DNA of 64,000 bases from Pseudomonas libanensis (GCF_001439685.1 NZ_JYLH01000017.1:62001-126000); one strand, 5' to 3'. Numbered from the stretch's first letter, positions 16,881 to 26,253 are shown. Notes: a model not told the origin generated them from the sequence alone. Made by a program: numbers and translations.

Positions 16881-16955
16881 CATCGCAGGCAAGCCAGCTC
16901 CCACACTTGGATATGTGAATACACTCAAATGTGGGAGCTGGCTTGCCTGCGATAG
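16881..16955. repeat. REP doublet (GTGGGAGCTGGCTTGCC type)
   Basis: Inverted REP pair just before the 3' end of mutM. Its outer left edge (CATCGC) is shared with the presumed target duplication of the 380-bp element. Confidence 0.9.
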
Positions 16956-16978
16956 CGATATCGGCCCTCACCCAACAA

Positions 16979-17791
16979 TCAGCTCTGACACCTTGGGCAA
17001 AACACACTCGCCCTCTGCCCCAGCACCACATTGCGCAACTCGGTCCCACAGACCTTGCACGCCTCGCCGCCACGGCCATACACGTACAGTTCCTGCTGGA
17101 AATACCCCGGCTGCCCATCGCCACCGATAAAGTCCCGCAGCGTAGTACCGCCCCGCTCGATAGCGGCGGCCAGCACCCGCTTGATCTCAATCGCCAGCTT
17201 CAGATAGCGCCCGCGTGAAATACCCCCGGCGGCGCGGCGTGGGTCAATCCCCGCTGCAAACAGCGCCTCTGTCGCATAGATATTGCCCACGCCCACCACC
17301 ACCGCGTTGTCCATGATGAACGGCTTCACCGCCATCGATTTGCCGCGGGACAGCTGGAACAAGCGTTCGCCGTCAAACAGCTCGGTCAACGGCTCCGGCC
17401 CCAGGCGAATCAGCAGTTCGTGGTTGTGCGGGTCCTGGCTCCAGAGCATTGCACCGAAACGTCGAGGGTCGGTGTAGCGCAAGGCCAGGCCGGATTCGAG
17501 TTCGATGTCGACATGTTCATGCTTGAGCGCAGGCATGCCGACCTCCACCAGGCGCAGGTTGCCCGACATGCCCAAGTGACTGATCAAGGTGCCTACTTCG
17601 GCATTGATCAACAGGTACTTGGCCCGCCGTTCCACCAGCACGATGCGCTGCCCGGACAGGCGCACATCCAGGTCTTCCGGGATCGGCCAGCGCAGGCGCC
17701 GCTCACGCACCACCACGCGGCTGACACGCTGGCCTTCCAGGTGCGGGGCAATCCCGCGCCGGGTGGTTTCGACTTCTGGTAACTCGGGCAT
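16979..17791 (-). CDS. mutM: Formamidopyrimidine-DNA glycosylase
   Basis: A 270-residue bifunctional glycosylase/AP lyase that removes 8-oxoguanine and FaPy lesions. It starts MPELPEVETTRRG, so the catalytic Pro and Glu follow the initiator Met directly. The C-terminal zinc finger is complete (CKVCGTEL and CPRCQS), with the helix-two-turn-helix region before it (FIMDNAVVVGVGNIYATEALF). The length is standard. It is followed upstream on the same strand by an HDOD gene with 20 bases between them. Confidence 0.97.
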   Translation of the reverse strand: MPELPEVETTRRGIAPHLEGQRVSRVVVRERRLRWPIPEDLDVRLSGQRIVLVERRAKYLLINAEVGTLISHLGMSGNLRLVEVGMPALKHEHVDIELESGLALRYTDPRRFGAMLWSQDPHNHELLIRLGPEPLTELFDGERLFQLSRGKSMAVKPFIMDNAVVVGVGNIYATEALFAAGIDPRRAAGGISRGRYLKLAIEIKRVLAAAIERGGTTLRDFIGGDGQPGYFQQELYVYGRGGEACKVCGTELRNVVLGQRASVFCPRCQS

Positions 17792-17811
17792 GTGTACCTC
17801 TTGAATACGGG

Positions 17812-18678
17812 TCAGTGCGCGCCCAGTTCGCGAATCGACAGCTTCAGGCTCTCGAAGTCATAGTCCGACAGGCCCACGTAATCCAGCACCAGATGGCCAA
17901 TCGCGTTCCACTCATGGTCCACGGCCTGGTTGCCCAGCACGCGACAGGACGAACAGATATGCTCGGCCATCTTCAAAATCGCCAGCAGGTTCTTGAGCTG
18001 CGGATTGCGCGACGTCTCATCGCTGAAAATCGCCAGGGCGTTGTGGTGATTGGCGATGGCATCGGTCACATGTTCCGGCAGGCGCCAGGACTTGGCGGTG
18101 TAGTAGCCGACCACCGCATGGTTGGTGTTGAACGCGTTGTTCTCGGTGTCGACCACGCGGCGCTCGGGGCCGGCGCTGGCATAAGCCTGCTCCAGCACCG
18201 CCATGTAGTTGGGGAAACGCTTGAGCATCAGTGGCACGCCACAATCGTGGAACAGGCCCAAGGCATACGCCTCGTCCACCGCCTGGGTGCCGGTGCGCTT
18301 GGCCAGGGTGAGGCAGGTCATGGCTACATCCTGGGCGGTGTCCCAGAAGCGGTTGAGGGTGACGATGGTGTCGTCGCTCATCTCGCCCTTGATCGACAAG
18401 GCATTGATCAGGTTGATGACCGACCGACTGCCCAACAGGTTAACCGCACGCTGGATGGAGGCGATCTTGTTGCTCAAGCCGTAATACGACGAGTTGACGA
18501 TCTTGAGCAACGCGCCAGACAAACCCGGGTCCTGAGCGATCAACCGTGCGATCACTTCCAGGTCCGGGTCGGGCATGTACTGCTCCATCTGCAAATCCAC
18601 CATGATCTGCGGTTGGGGCGGCACGCTGATGCCTTGCAGGACCTGCTGGATCTGCTCGGCGGAAAGCTCTTGGGACAT
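17812..18678 (-). CDS. HDOD domain protein
   Basis: A 288-residue protein whose central region (about 20-215) is an HDOD domain, the HD-related domain found in signalling proteins and usually lacking metal-dependent hydrolase activity. Visible blocks are LIAQDPGLSGALLKIVNSSYYGL, NLLGSRSVINLINALSIKG, a degenerate LFHDCGVPLML and a later NTNHAVVGYYTAKSWRLPEHV. HDOD proteins act in motility, cyclic-di-GMP and stress signalling, but no specific role can be read here. It precedes mutM by 20 bases on the same strand and is divergent from rlmI. Confidence 0.85.
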   Translation of the reverse strand: MSQELSAEQIQQVLQGISVPPQPQIMVDLQMEQYMPDPDLEVIARLIAQDPGLSGALLKIVNSSYYGLSNKIASIQRAVNLLGSRSVINLINALSIKGEMSDDTIVTLNRFWDTAQDVAMTCLTLAKRTGTQAVDEAYALGLFHDCGVPLMLKRFPNYMAVLEQAYASAGPERRVVDTENNAFNTNHAVVGYYTAKSWRLPEHVTDAIANHHNALAIFSDETSRNPQLKNLLAILKMAEHICSSCRVLGNQAVDHEWNAIGHLVLDYVGLSDYDFESLKLSIRELGAH

Positions 18679-18762
18679 AAGTACACACTCTGGGCTAGGC
18701 GCGAATTCTAACCCTTATGCAGCCGTGACCGACACCCAAAAACCCAAGTGAAACCCGATCGA

Positions 18763-18850
18763 ATGTGGGATCAGCTTGCCTGCGATAGCATCACCACCGT
18801 ACGTCTGATACACCGCACCGCCCGCATCGCTGGCAAGCCAGCTCCCACAT
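18763..18850. repeat. REP doublet between divergent genes, one half degenerate
   Basis: The left half reads GTGGGATCAGCTTGCC, two changes from the usual GTGGGAGCTGGCTTGCC, and the right half is intact. Unlike nearly all other doublets here it lies between two 5' ends (HDOD gene and rlmI). Confidence 0.8.
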
Positions 18851-18900
18851 CAAAGAGTGCGCAAAGGGTATACTCCCGCTCTTTTTTCCGGAGCGACGTC

Positions 18901-20097
18901 ATGTCCCTGCCAAGCCTGCGTCTCAAAGCCAACGCCGATCGTCGTTTGCGCAACGGCCACCTGTGGGTCTACAGCAACGAAATCGACGTGGCCGCCACCC
19001 CACTCCATGGCTTCCAGGCAGGTGACCAGGCGATCCTGGAAGCGGCCGGCGGCAAGACCCTGGGCATCGTGGCCATGAGCCCGAACAACCTGATCTGCGC
19101 CCGCCTGCTGTCGCGCGACATCAAGTTGCCGTTGGACAAGTCGCTGCTGGTGCACCGCCTGAACGTCGCCCTGTCCCTGCGTGACCGCCTGTTCGACAAG
19201 CCGTTCTACCGCCTGGTCTACGGTGATTCCGACCTGCTGCCGGGCTTGGTGGTCGACCGTTTCGGCGACATCCTGGTGGTACAGATCGCCTCGGCGACCA
19301 TGGAAGCCCATAAAGAAGACGTGATCGCGGCCCTCACCCAGGTGCTCAAGCCCAGCGGCATCCTGTTCAAGAATGACTCCGCCGCACGTGACGCCGAAGG
19401 CCTCAACCGCTACGTCGAAACCGTGTTCGGCCTGGTGCCGGAGTGGGTGGCGCTGGAAGAAAACGGCGTTAAATTCGAAGCCCCGGTGATCCAGGGCCAG
19501 AAAACCGGCTGGTTCTACGACCACCGCATGAACCGCGCCCGCCTGGCCCCGTATGCCAAGGGCAAGCGTGTGCTCGACCTGTACAGCTATATCGGCGGCT
19601 GGGGCGTACAAGCTGCAGCGTTCGGCGCCAGTGAAGTGTTCTGCGTCGATGCGTCGGCCTTCGCCCTCGACGGCGTCGAGCGCAACGCCGCTTTGAACGG
19701 CGTTGCCGAGAAGATGACCTGCATCGAAGGCGACGTGTTCGAAGCCCTGAAAGAACTGAAAGCCAGCGAAGAACGCTTTGACGTGATCGTCGCCGACCCA
19801 CCGGCCTTCATCAAACGCAAAAAAGACATGAAGAACGGCGAAGGCGCCTACCGTCGCCTTAACGAGCAAGCCATGCGCCTGCTCAGCAAGGACGGCATCC
19901 TGGTCAGTGCTTCATGCTCCATGCACCTGCCGGAAGACGATCTGCAAAACATCCTGCTGACCAGCGCCCGCCACCTGGACCGTAACATCCAGATGCTCGA
20001 ACGTGGTGGCCAGGGTCCGGATCATCCGGTGCACCCGGCGATTGTCGAGACGCGCTATATCAAGAGCATTACCTGCCGGTTGCTGCCCAATAGCTAA
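18901..20097 (+). CDS. rlmI: 23S rRNA (cytosine-1962-C5)-methyltransferase
   Basis: A 398-residue SAM-dependent methyltransferase acting on C1962 of 23S rRNA. An N-terminal PUA domain (about 1-75, LRLKANADRRLRNGHLWVYS) is followed by a linker domain and a Rossmann methyltransferase domain: motif I VLDLYSYIGGWGVQAAAFGA, catalytic-region DPPAF, and the C-terminal SCS with the nucleophilic cysteine. The start at 18901 (MSLPSLRLK) is chosen because the longer frame back to 18748 runs through the REP doublet; CCGGAG lies just upstream. Confidence 0.93.
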   Translation: MSLPSLRLKANADRRLRNGHLWVYSNEIDVAATPLHGFQAGDQAILEAAGGKTLGIVAMSPNNLICARLLSRDIKLPLDKSLLVHRLNVALSLRDRLFDKPFYRLVYGDSDLLPGLVVDRFGDILVVQIASATMEAHKEDVIAALTQVLKPSGILFKNDSAARDAEGLNRYVETVFGLVPEWVALEENGVKFEAPVIQGQKTGWFYDHRMNRARLAPYAKGKRVLDLYSYIGGWGVQAAAFGASEVFCVDASAFALDGVERNAALNGVAEKMTCIEGDVFEALKELKASEERFDVIVADPPAFIKRKKDMKNGEGAYRRLNEQAMRLLSKDGILVSASCSMHLPEDDLQNILLTSARHLDRNIQMLERGGQGPDHPVHPAIVETRYIKSITCRLLPNS

Positions 20098-20099
20098 AA

Positions 20100-20192
20100 A
20101 TGTGGGAGGGGGCTTGCCCCCGATTGCTGTGGGTCAGCTAAAGATAAGCTGACTGTTCCACCGCTATCGGGGGCAAGCCCCCTCCCACATTT
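20100..20192. repeat. REP doublet (GTGGGAGGGGGCTTGCC type)
   Basis: Inverted pair of the GGGGGCTTGCCCCC sub-type immediately after the rlmI stop and before the MFS gene (tandem genes). Confidence 0.9.
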
Positions 20193-20280
20193 GTTATGTG
20201 TTTCTCCCAATAGTTTTGATTGAATTCCATTTTTCGCAGACTAGTATCGGTTTCTGGTTTTACTCCGGAAAACAAAAACA

Positions 20281-21441
20281 ATGTCTGGGCCCACCCTCTC
20301 CCGCTTCACCCTCATCACCTGCATTTCCCTGATCAGCTTTTTCCCGATCAATATCCTGCTCCCTTCATTTCCCGCCCTGTCCAACCAGTTCAACACACCC
20401 AGCGCAGACATCGCGCTGTCCATCAGCTTGTTCACCCTGGTGTTTTCGATCTCGCAACTGGTCGCCGGCCCGCTGTCGGATAAATGGGGGCGCAAGGAAG
20501 TCCTGCTGGGCTGCATCACGCTGTCGATCTTTGGCGCAATAGGCTGCGCGCTGGCGTCGGACTATCTGACCTTCCTGCTGTTTCGCACGGTACAGGCCAT
20601 GGGCTGCGGGTTCTTCGTGTTGGGCCATGCACTGGTGGAAGACCTTTTCGGGGAACAGGACCGCGCCCGCGTGCGCCTCTATTACATGACCTTGAGCGGC
20701 TCTTTCGTCGCGCTCTCGCCGTTGATCGGCTCCTGGCTGCAAACCACCTTCGACTGGCAAGGCAGCTTCTATGGTTTTGCGTTGATGGCGCTGGGCATGT
20801 TGATCCATGCGTTCTGTAGCCTGCCGTCGAAGTCCTCCGGCCCACACCGCGAGCCGGTATCCATCATCGGCACACTCAAGGCTGTGGCGCGCAATCGCAA
20901 CTTCCTGCGCTACTGGTGGATCGCCGCCCTGGTGTTCGCCTGCTACTTCGCCTTGATCAGCGTGACACCGTTGATTTTCATGGATGCGCTGAAACTCACC
21001 GAATACCAGTACGCGCTGGTGCTGATGGTGTACGGCCTGGCCTATCTGCTCGGCGGTGTGGTGGCCTCCTATTTGCAAAAACACATCTCGCTGTCACGGC
21101 AGATCAATATCGGCCTCGGGTTGTTGCTCCTCGCCGGTGTATCGCTGGCGCTGATCGTCAGCCTTAAGGTGATCACCACCGTAACCCTGCTGTTCCCGAT
21201 GCTGGTCAGCGCGCTGGCCGTCACCCTGGTGCGCCCGGCCGCGATTTCTGCGGCGATGTTGCTGTTCTCAAGCAGCGCAGGCACGGCGGCGTCAGCGGGT
21301 AACAGCATCATGTTCCTGACGGCCGCCGTCAGCAGTGCCGCTCTGGCGCAAACCGGAACCCATTTGCTGATGACCATTGCTGTCAGCTTCATTGTTTTCA
21401 GCCTGTGGGGTTGGCTGACGAATGCCAGGATCAATCGCTGA
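20281..21441 (+). CDS. MFS transporter, Bcr/CflA drug-resistance type
   Basis: A 386-residue 12-helix major facilitator. The loop 2-3 signature is GPLSDKWGRKEVLL (about residues 64-77), and helix 1 reads ISLISFFPINILLPSFPAL, with the DHA1/Bcr-CflA pattern of an early Pro-rich helix followed by an ISLFTLVFSISQL helix. The family exports drugs or small hydrophobic or amino-acid-like compounds by proton antiport. Substrate is not predictable. It stands between rlmI and ilvD as a single gene behind a REP doublet. Confidence 0.85.
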   Translation: MSGPTLSRFTLITCISLISFFPINILLPSFPALSNQFNTPSADIALSISLFTLVFSISQLVAGPLSDKWGRKEVLLGCITLSIFGAIGCALASDYLTFLLFRTVQAMGCGFFVLGHALVEDLFGEQDRARVRLYYMTLSGSFVALSPLIGSWLQTTFDWQGSFYGFALMALGMLIHAFCSLPSKSSGPHREPVSIIGTLKAVARNRNFLRYWWIAALVFACYFALISVTPLIFMDALKLTEYQYALVLMVYGLAYLLGGVVASYLQKHISLSRQINIGLGLLLLAGVSLALIVSLKVITTVTLLFPMLVSALAVTLVRPAAISAAMLLFSSSAGTAASAGNSIMFLTAAVSSAALAQTGTHLLMTIAVSFIVFSLWGWLTNARINR

Positions 21442-21645
21442 CGCACCTACAGGAAGTCGGTGTAGAATCGGCCCTATTCATCGCCAGTCATCCCCCGGCG
21501 GGTTTATGAGCTCGAGGCCCAAGCACGCGGCGATCCCGCGACGCGAGTGGCAACTTCCGGACACACGGCCATTTTTCGGGTGTTCCAGTCGTCAATTAGA
21601 AGCTCACTCCCCTTTAGTACTTGATTAGCCGCCCGGAGTGCTCCA
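21442..21645 (+). promoter_or_regulatory. ilvD upstream region, possible long leader
   Basis: About 204 bases separate the MFS stop from ilvD. A -10-like TAGAAT lies at 21465-21470, which would give a leader near 170 bases. An in-leader frame from ATG 21506 encodes about 40 residues ending PLVLD, but it lacks the run of Ile/Val/Leu codons and the paired terminator of a classical ilv attenuator. I see no convincing riboswitch or terminator. Confidence 0.3.
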
Positions 21646-23487
21646 ATGCCTGATTACCGCTCGAAAACATCCACCCACGGCCGCAACATGGCCGGCGCGC
21701 GCGCGCTGTGGCGTGCCACGGGGATGAAAGATGACGACTTCAAGAAGCCGATTATCGCGATTGCCAACTCGTTCACCCAGTTCGTGCCGGGCCATGTCCA
21801 CCTCAAGGACCTGGGCCAACTGGTGGCCCGCGAGATCGAACGCGCCGGCGGTGTAGCGAAAGAATTCAACACCATCGCCGTGGACGACGGCATCGCCATG
21901 GGCCATGACGGCATGCTGTATTCCCTGCCGAGCCGCGAGATCATCGCCGACTCCGTGGAGTACATGGTCAACGCCCACTGCGCCGACGCCATCGTGTGCA
22001 TCTCCAACTGCGACAAGATCACCCCCGGCATGTTGATGGCTGCCTTGCGCCTGAACATCCCGGTGATCTTCGTCTCCGGCGGCCCGATGGAAGCCGGCAA
22101 GACCAAGCTCGCCTCCCACGGCCTCGATCTGGTTGACGCCATGGTGATCGCCGCCGATTCCAGCGCTTCTGACGAGAAGGTCGCCGAATACGAGCGCAGC
22201 GCCTGCCCGACCTGTGGTTCGTGCTCCGGCATGTTCACCGCCAACTCGATGAACTGCCTGGTGGAAGCCTTGGGCCTGGCCTTGCCGGGCAACGGTTCCA
22301 CACTGGCCACTCACAGCGACCGCGAGCAGTTGTTCCTGCAGGCCGGCCGCACCATCGTCGAGCTGTGCAAGCGTTACTACGGCGAGAACGATGAGTCAGT
22401 GTTGCCGCGCAACATTGCCAACTTCAAGGCGTTCGAAAACGCCATGACCCTGGACATCGCCATGGGCGGTTCCACCAACACCATCCTGCACTTGCTGGCC
22501 GCCGCCCAGGAAGCCGAGATCGATTTCGACCTGCGCGATATCGACCGCCTGTCCCGTCATGTGCCGCAACTGTGCAAAGTCGCTCCGAATATCCAGAAGT
22601 ACCACATGGAAGACGTGCACCGCGCCGGCGGGATATTTTCGATCCTCGGCTCCCTGGCCCGCGGCGGCCTGCTGCACACCGACCTGCCGACCGTGCACAG
22701 CAAGTCCATTGCCGAAGGCATCGCCAAATGGGACATCACCCAGACTGACGACGAAGCCGTGCACACCTTCTTCAAGGCCGGCCCGGCCGGTATCCCGACC
22801 CAGACGGCCTTCAGCCAGTCGACCCGTTGGGACACCCTGGACGACGACCGTGAAAACGGCTGCATCCGCAGTGTCGAGCACGCCTACTCTCAGGAAGGCG
22901 GCCTAGCCGTGCTGTACGGCAATATCGCCCTCGACGGCTGCGTGGTGAAAACCGCGGGCGTGGATGAATCCATCCACGTCTTCGAAGGCCGCGCCAAGAT
23001 CTACGAAAGCCAGGACAGCTCGGTACGCGGCATCCTCGCCGACGAGGTCAAGGAAGGCGACATCGTGATCATCCGCTACGAAGGCCCCAAAGGCGGCCCG
23101 GGTATGCAGGAGATGCTTTATCCCACGTCCTACCTGAAATCCAAAGGCCTGGGCAAAGCCTGCGCCCTGCTGACCGATGGCCGCTTCTCCGGCGGCACGT
23201 CGGGCTTGTCCATCGGCCACGCTTCCCCGGAAGCCGCTGCCGGTGGCGCGATTGGCCTGGTGCAGGATGGCGACAAAGTGCTGATCGACATTCCGAACCG
23301 CTCGATCAACCTGTTGATCAGCGATGAAGAACTGGCGGCACGCCGGGTTGAGCAGGACAAGAAGGGCTGGAAGCCGGTGGAGAAGCGTCCACGCAAGGTC
23401 ACCACTGCGTTGAAGGCCTATGCCCTGCTGGCCACCAGTGCCGACAAAGGTGCTGTGCGTAACAAAGCCATGCTCGACGGCCTGTAA
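21646..23487 (+). CDS. ilvD: Dihydroxy-acid dehydratase
   Basis: A 613-residue Fe-S dehydratase for the third common step of valine, isoleucine and leucine synthesis (2,3-dihydroxy-acid to 2-oxo-acid). The cluster cysteines are in CISNCDKITPGML and CPTCGSCSGMFTANSMNC. It has the family landmarks GSTNTILHLLA and GRFSGGTSGLSIGHASPEAA near the C-terminus. Length matches the long (about 610 residue) proteobacterial IlvD. A strong terminator follows. Confidence 0.98.
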   Translation: MPDYRSKTSTHGRNMAGARALWRATGMKDDDFKKPIIAIANSFTQFVPGHVHLKDLGQLVAREIERAGGVAKEFNTIAVDDGIAMGHDGMLYSLPSREIIADSVEYMVNAHCADAIVCISNCDKITPGMLMAALRLNIPVIFVSGGPMEAGKTKLASHGLDLVDAMVIAADSSASDEKVAEYERSACPTCGSCSGMFTANSMNCLVEALGLALPGNGSTLATHSDREQLFLQAGRTIVELCKRYYGENDESVLPRNIANFKAFENAMTLDIAMGGSTNTILHLLAAAQEAEIDFDLRDIDRLSRHVPQLCKVAPNIQKYHMEDVHRAGGIFSILGSLARGGLLHTDLPTVHSKSIAEGIAKWDITQTDDEAVHTFFKAGPAGIPTQTAFSQSTRWDTLDDDRENGCIRSVEHAYSQEGGLAVLYGNIALDGCVVKTAGVDESIHVFEGRAKIYESQDSSVRGILADEVKEGDIVIIRYEGPKGGPGMQEMLYPTSYLKSKGLGKACALLTDGRFSGGTSGLSIGHASPEAAAGGAIGLVQDGDKVLIDIPNRSINLLISDEELAARRVEQDKKGWKPVEKRPRKVTTALKAYALLATSADKGAVRNKAMLDGL

Positions 23488-23498
23488 GCCCCGCGCAT

Positions 23499-23531
23499 AA
23501 AAATGCCCCGCCAGGTGCGGGGCATTTTTTT
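23499..23531 (+). terminator. Rho-independent terminator of ilvD
   Basis: AATGCCCCG / CGGGGCATT stem with a seven-base loop and a run of T, 12 bases after the ilvD stop; nearly the same stem as at rpoH. Confidence 0.9.
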
Positions 23532-23567
23532 GCCTGGAGATAACCCCAAGCACAATGATGATCAATA

Positions 23568-23658
23568 TGTGGGAGGGGGCTTGCTCCCGATAGCGGTGGG
23601 TCAGCCAACATCAATGTTTGCTGGGCCGACGTCTTCGCGGGCAAGCCCCCTCCCACAG
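23568..23658. repeat. REP doublet with unlike halves
   Basis: Left half GTGGGAGGGGGCTTGCTCCC, right half GCGGGCAAGCCCCCTCCC reversed; the inner ends differ, so the two halves come from different REP variants. Located between convergent ilvD and the TonB receptor. Confidence 0.85.
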
Positions 23659-23675
23659 AAGTGATGCGTCAGGCT

Positions 23676-26120
23676 TTAGAACTGTGGGGTGTAGGTCATG
23701 GTGAACATGACATTGCGTGGGTCGCCGTAGTAGTTGCTGCCCCACGTCGCGTTATACGCAGGAATGTAGTACTTCTTGTCGAACATATTGTTCAAGTTCG
23801 CCGCCACGGTGAACTCCTGGTTGATCTTGTAGGCCACCCGCGAATCCCACAGTGCATTGCCGGGTACGCTGAAGTTGCGGTCGTAGGCTTCGGTGCTGCT
23901 TTGTGCGGTCACGCCGGCACCGACACTGAACTGCTGCCAATCGCCCGGCAACTGGTAGTCACCCCAGACCTTGAGCAGGTGCTTGGGTGTCCAGGTGCTG
24001 AAGATCTTGCCTTCGTAAGTGTTGTCCTTGAGGAACTTGGTGGTGTTGTAGGTGTAGCTGGAGGCCAGTTGCAGGCCCGGCAGCACTTCACCACTCAAGG
24101 TGGCTTCAAAGCCTTGGCTGCGGACTTTCCCCGAGGCGACCGAGCAGTACCAACCGTTGCAGTTCAGCGGCCCTTGCAGGTCTTGTACGCCACGGTTTTC
24201 CTGGTCGTAGCGGAAGATGGCAAATGACGTGTTGAGCCGACCGTCTGCCAGCTCGCCCTTGATGCCCAGCTCGTAGTTTTTGCCTTCGATAGGCTTAAGC
24301 AAGGAACCGGAGATAGTCAGGTTGGTTTGCGGCTCAAAGGCATCAGCGTAGCTTGCGTAGGCCGACCATTGTTCATTCAGGGCGTAGACCACGCCGGCGT
24401 ATGGCGTGACCTTGCCGGAGGTTTGCGTGGTGCTTTTCTCTGGCGCGCCATACGTACCGCGGGAACCGCTCTGGCCTGTGTAGGAATACTCATACCAACT
24501 GGTGCGCGCGCCTAGGATAAGGGTCAAGGGGTCCAGCACTTTCACCCGCCAGGTGCCGTAGATGCCTTTCTGGCGTATGTCATACCAGCTATTCGACGCG
24601 TTGCCCTGGGCGAACAGCTGGTATTTGTCGCGCTGCGGGCGGTTGTGGTCAATGTTGAAGATATCCGCGCCCGACGTTGCAGCGCGCGCCCATTGGTCAT
24701 CGGTGGTCAGTTTGGAATAGTTCGCCCCCAGCACCATCTCCTGCTGGAAGCCCAGGCCCTCGAAGGTGCCGTTTACATACACGTCCGCACCGCGGCTCTT
24801 GGTATTGAAGTCGGTGACCCAGTCCACATACCGCACGTTGCCGGCGGTGCCCGGGTTGGGGATAGCGTCCCAGGTTGCCTGGTAGGTCGCGTCGTTATGT
24901 TCATCCATGGCTACCAGCGCGGCTTTGATCTTCCAGTCATCGTTGAAGTGATGCTCCACGTCGGCGAACACCTGGGTCTGGTTATTGACCGCACGGTTCC
25001 AGCTGGCGCCGACAAAGGTAGAGCGCGGCAGACCGATATCGTTGCCGTTGGCATAACGCGGCAGCGACATGAAATTGGGGCGCGAATGCCCCTTCTGGTT
25101 GCTGATGCCCACACCGACAGTGGTGTCGGGAGTGAAGTCATAGTCCACGGCGGCGTATACCGTCTGGTTCCAGCCACCGGCGTAGTCGACGAAGGAGTTG
25201 GTGGTGTCGTAGTCCGCTACAAAGCGGCCACGCAAAGTCCCTTCGGCGTTGAGCGGGCCGCCGGCGTCGACCTGGGTGCCGTAGTGGTCCCAGGAGCCGG
25301 CCTTGGCGGTGAGGGTGACGGTCGGGTCCTGCTGGCCACGCTTGCGCACCAGGTTCATGGTGCCGCCGGGGCTGTTGGCGCCTTGCAGCAAGGCGGCCGG
25401 ACCGCGCAGGGTTTCTACACGATCATAGATCGCCATGTTTTCGGTGAGGTAACTGCCCAGCGCGTAGGTATTACGTGGGATTGGTACGCCGTCGTATTGC
25501 AGGGTGCCGATTTCGAAACCACGGGAGAAGATGAACATACCCGGCCCGGGGGATTTGGTCGCCGTCAGGCCCGGGGTACGCTTGACCACCTCGGAAAGCT
25601 TGGTGGTGTTCTGGTCATCCATTTGTTTACGGGTCATGACGCTGACCGATTGCGGGATGTCCTTGAGCTTCTGCTCGCCCTTGCCCAGGGTCACCGCACC
25701 GGTGGTGTAGGAGCCATTGCCTTCGGTCGTGGCGCCCAGGTGTTCAGCGCTGATGGTAGTGGCGCCGACTTCGATAGCGCCGCCGGTGGCTACGCGCCTC
25801 TCCAGGGTCACGGTGTCGGCGTTGATAAACGCCGCACTCAAGCCCGTACCGCCAAGCAATTGCGCCAAGGCTTTGCGCTGGCCGAAATGGCCGCTCACCC
25901 CGGGCGACACCACCCCTTGGGTCAACTCACCGGACACCAGCACCTGCACGCGCGTCACCGCTGAAAATGCCGCCAGCGCGCCGTCGAGGCTTTGCCCAGG
26001 AATATCGAAACGGTAAGCCTGGGCCTGGGTGGTCTCGGCAGCTTGCAGGGATAGCGACGCAGTGCCGGTCAAGCAAATGACCAGCGCGAGCAAGGGCGAT
26101 GCGGCGAATCGGTGTGCCAT
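23676..26120 (-). CDS. TonB-dependent siderophore receptor with STN signalling domain
   Basis: An 814-residue outer-membrane transducer. The signal peptide ends about residue 28 (SLQAAE), then a secretin/TonB short N-terminal (STN) signalling domain (about 38-90, YRFDIPGQSLDGALAAFSA), the plug (about 140-260, with DIPQSVSVMTRKQMDDQ) and a 22-strand barrel ending in the terminal Phe (MTYTPQF). The upstream fecI/fecR pair on the same strand completes a cell-surface signalling system in which substrate binding releases the sigma factor. The barrel looks like the hydroxamate-siderophore (FhuE/FiuA/FoxA) group, but the ligand is not determinable. I chose the ATG at 26120; the frame extends to a TTG at 26141. 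Confidence 0.92.
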   Translation of the reverse strand: MAHRFAASPLLALVICLTGTASLSLQAAETTQAQAYRFDIPGQSLDGALAAFSAVTRVQVLVSGELTQGVVSPGVSGHFGQRKALAQLLGGTGLSAAFINADTVTLERRVATGGAIEVGATTISAEHLGATTEGNGSYTTGAVTLGKGEQKLKDIPQSVSVMTRKQMDDQNTTKLSEVVKRTPGLTATKSPGPGMFIFSRGFEIGTLQYDGVPIPRNTYALGSYLTENMAIYDRVETLRGPAALLQGANSPGGTMNLVRKRGQQDPTVTLTAKAGSWDHYGTQVDAGGPLNAEGTLRGRFVADYDTTNSFVDYAGGWNQTVYAAVDYDFTPDTTVGVGISNQKGHSRPNFMSLPRYANGNDIGLPRSTFVGASWNRAVNNQTQVFADVEHHFNDDWKIKAALVAMDEHNDATYQATWDAIPNPGTAGNVRYVDWVTDFNTKSRGADVYVNGTFEGLGFQQEMVLGANYSKLTTDDQWARAATSGADIFNIDHNRPQRDKYQLFAQGNASNSWYDIRQKGIYGTWRVKVLDPLTLILGARTSWYEYSYTGQSGSRGTYGAPEKSTTQTSGKVTPYAGVVYALNEQWSAYASYADAFEPQTNLTISGSLLKPIEGKNYELGIKGELADGRLNTSFAIFRYDQENRGVQDLQGPLNCNGWYCSVASGKVRSQGFEATLSGEVLPGLQLASSYTYNTTKFLKDNTYEGKIFSTWTPKHLLKVWGDYQLPGDWQQFSVGAGVTAQSSTEAYDRNFSVPGNALWDSRVAYKINQEFTVAANLNNMFDKKYYIPAYNATWGSNYYGDPRNVMFTMTYTPQF

Positions 26121-26253
26121 GGATGGAGCTCCCCGGTGCAAAAAAAGTCTGTGATCGGCGCGGCACTACTTGAGAGTGCTTACTATTTACGCCTCAGTGA
26201 TCAAGGACGAATGCTCACCGGGAAACCCTGAAAGTATTTTCAAAAAGTTGCGA

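Noticed and set aside
24645..25964. 439-codon frame opposite the TonB receptor
   Set aside because: Antisense shadow; the receptor frame has signal peptide, STN, plug and barrel.
26121..26253. FecI-dependent promoter for the receptor gene
   Set aside because: GAAAAT and CGTC motifs occur, but the spacing (about 26 bases) is wrong for an ECF promoter, so no site is called.
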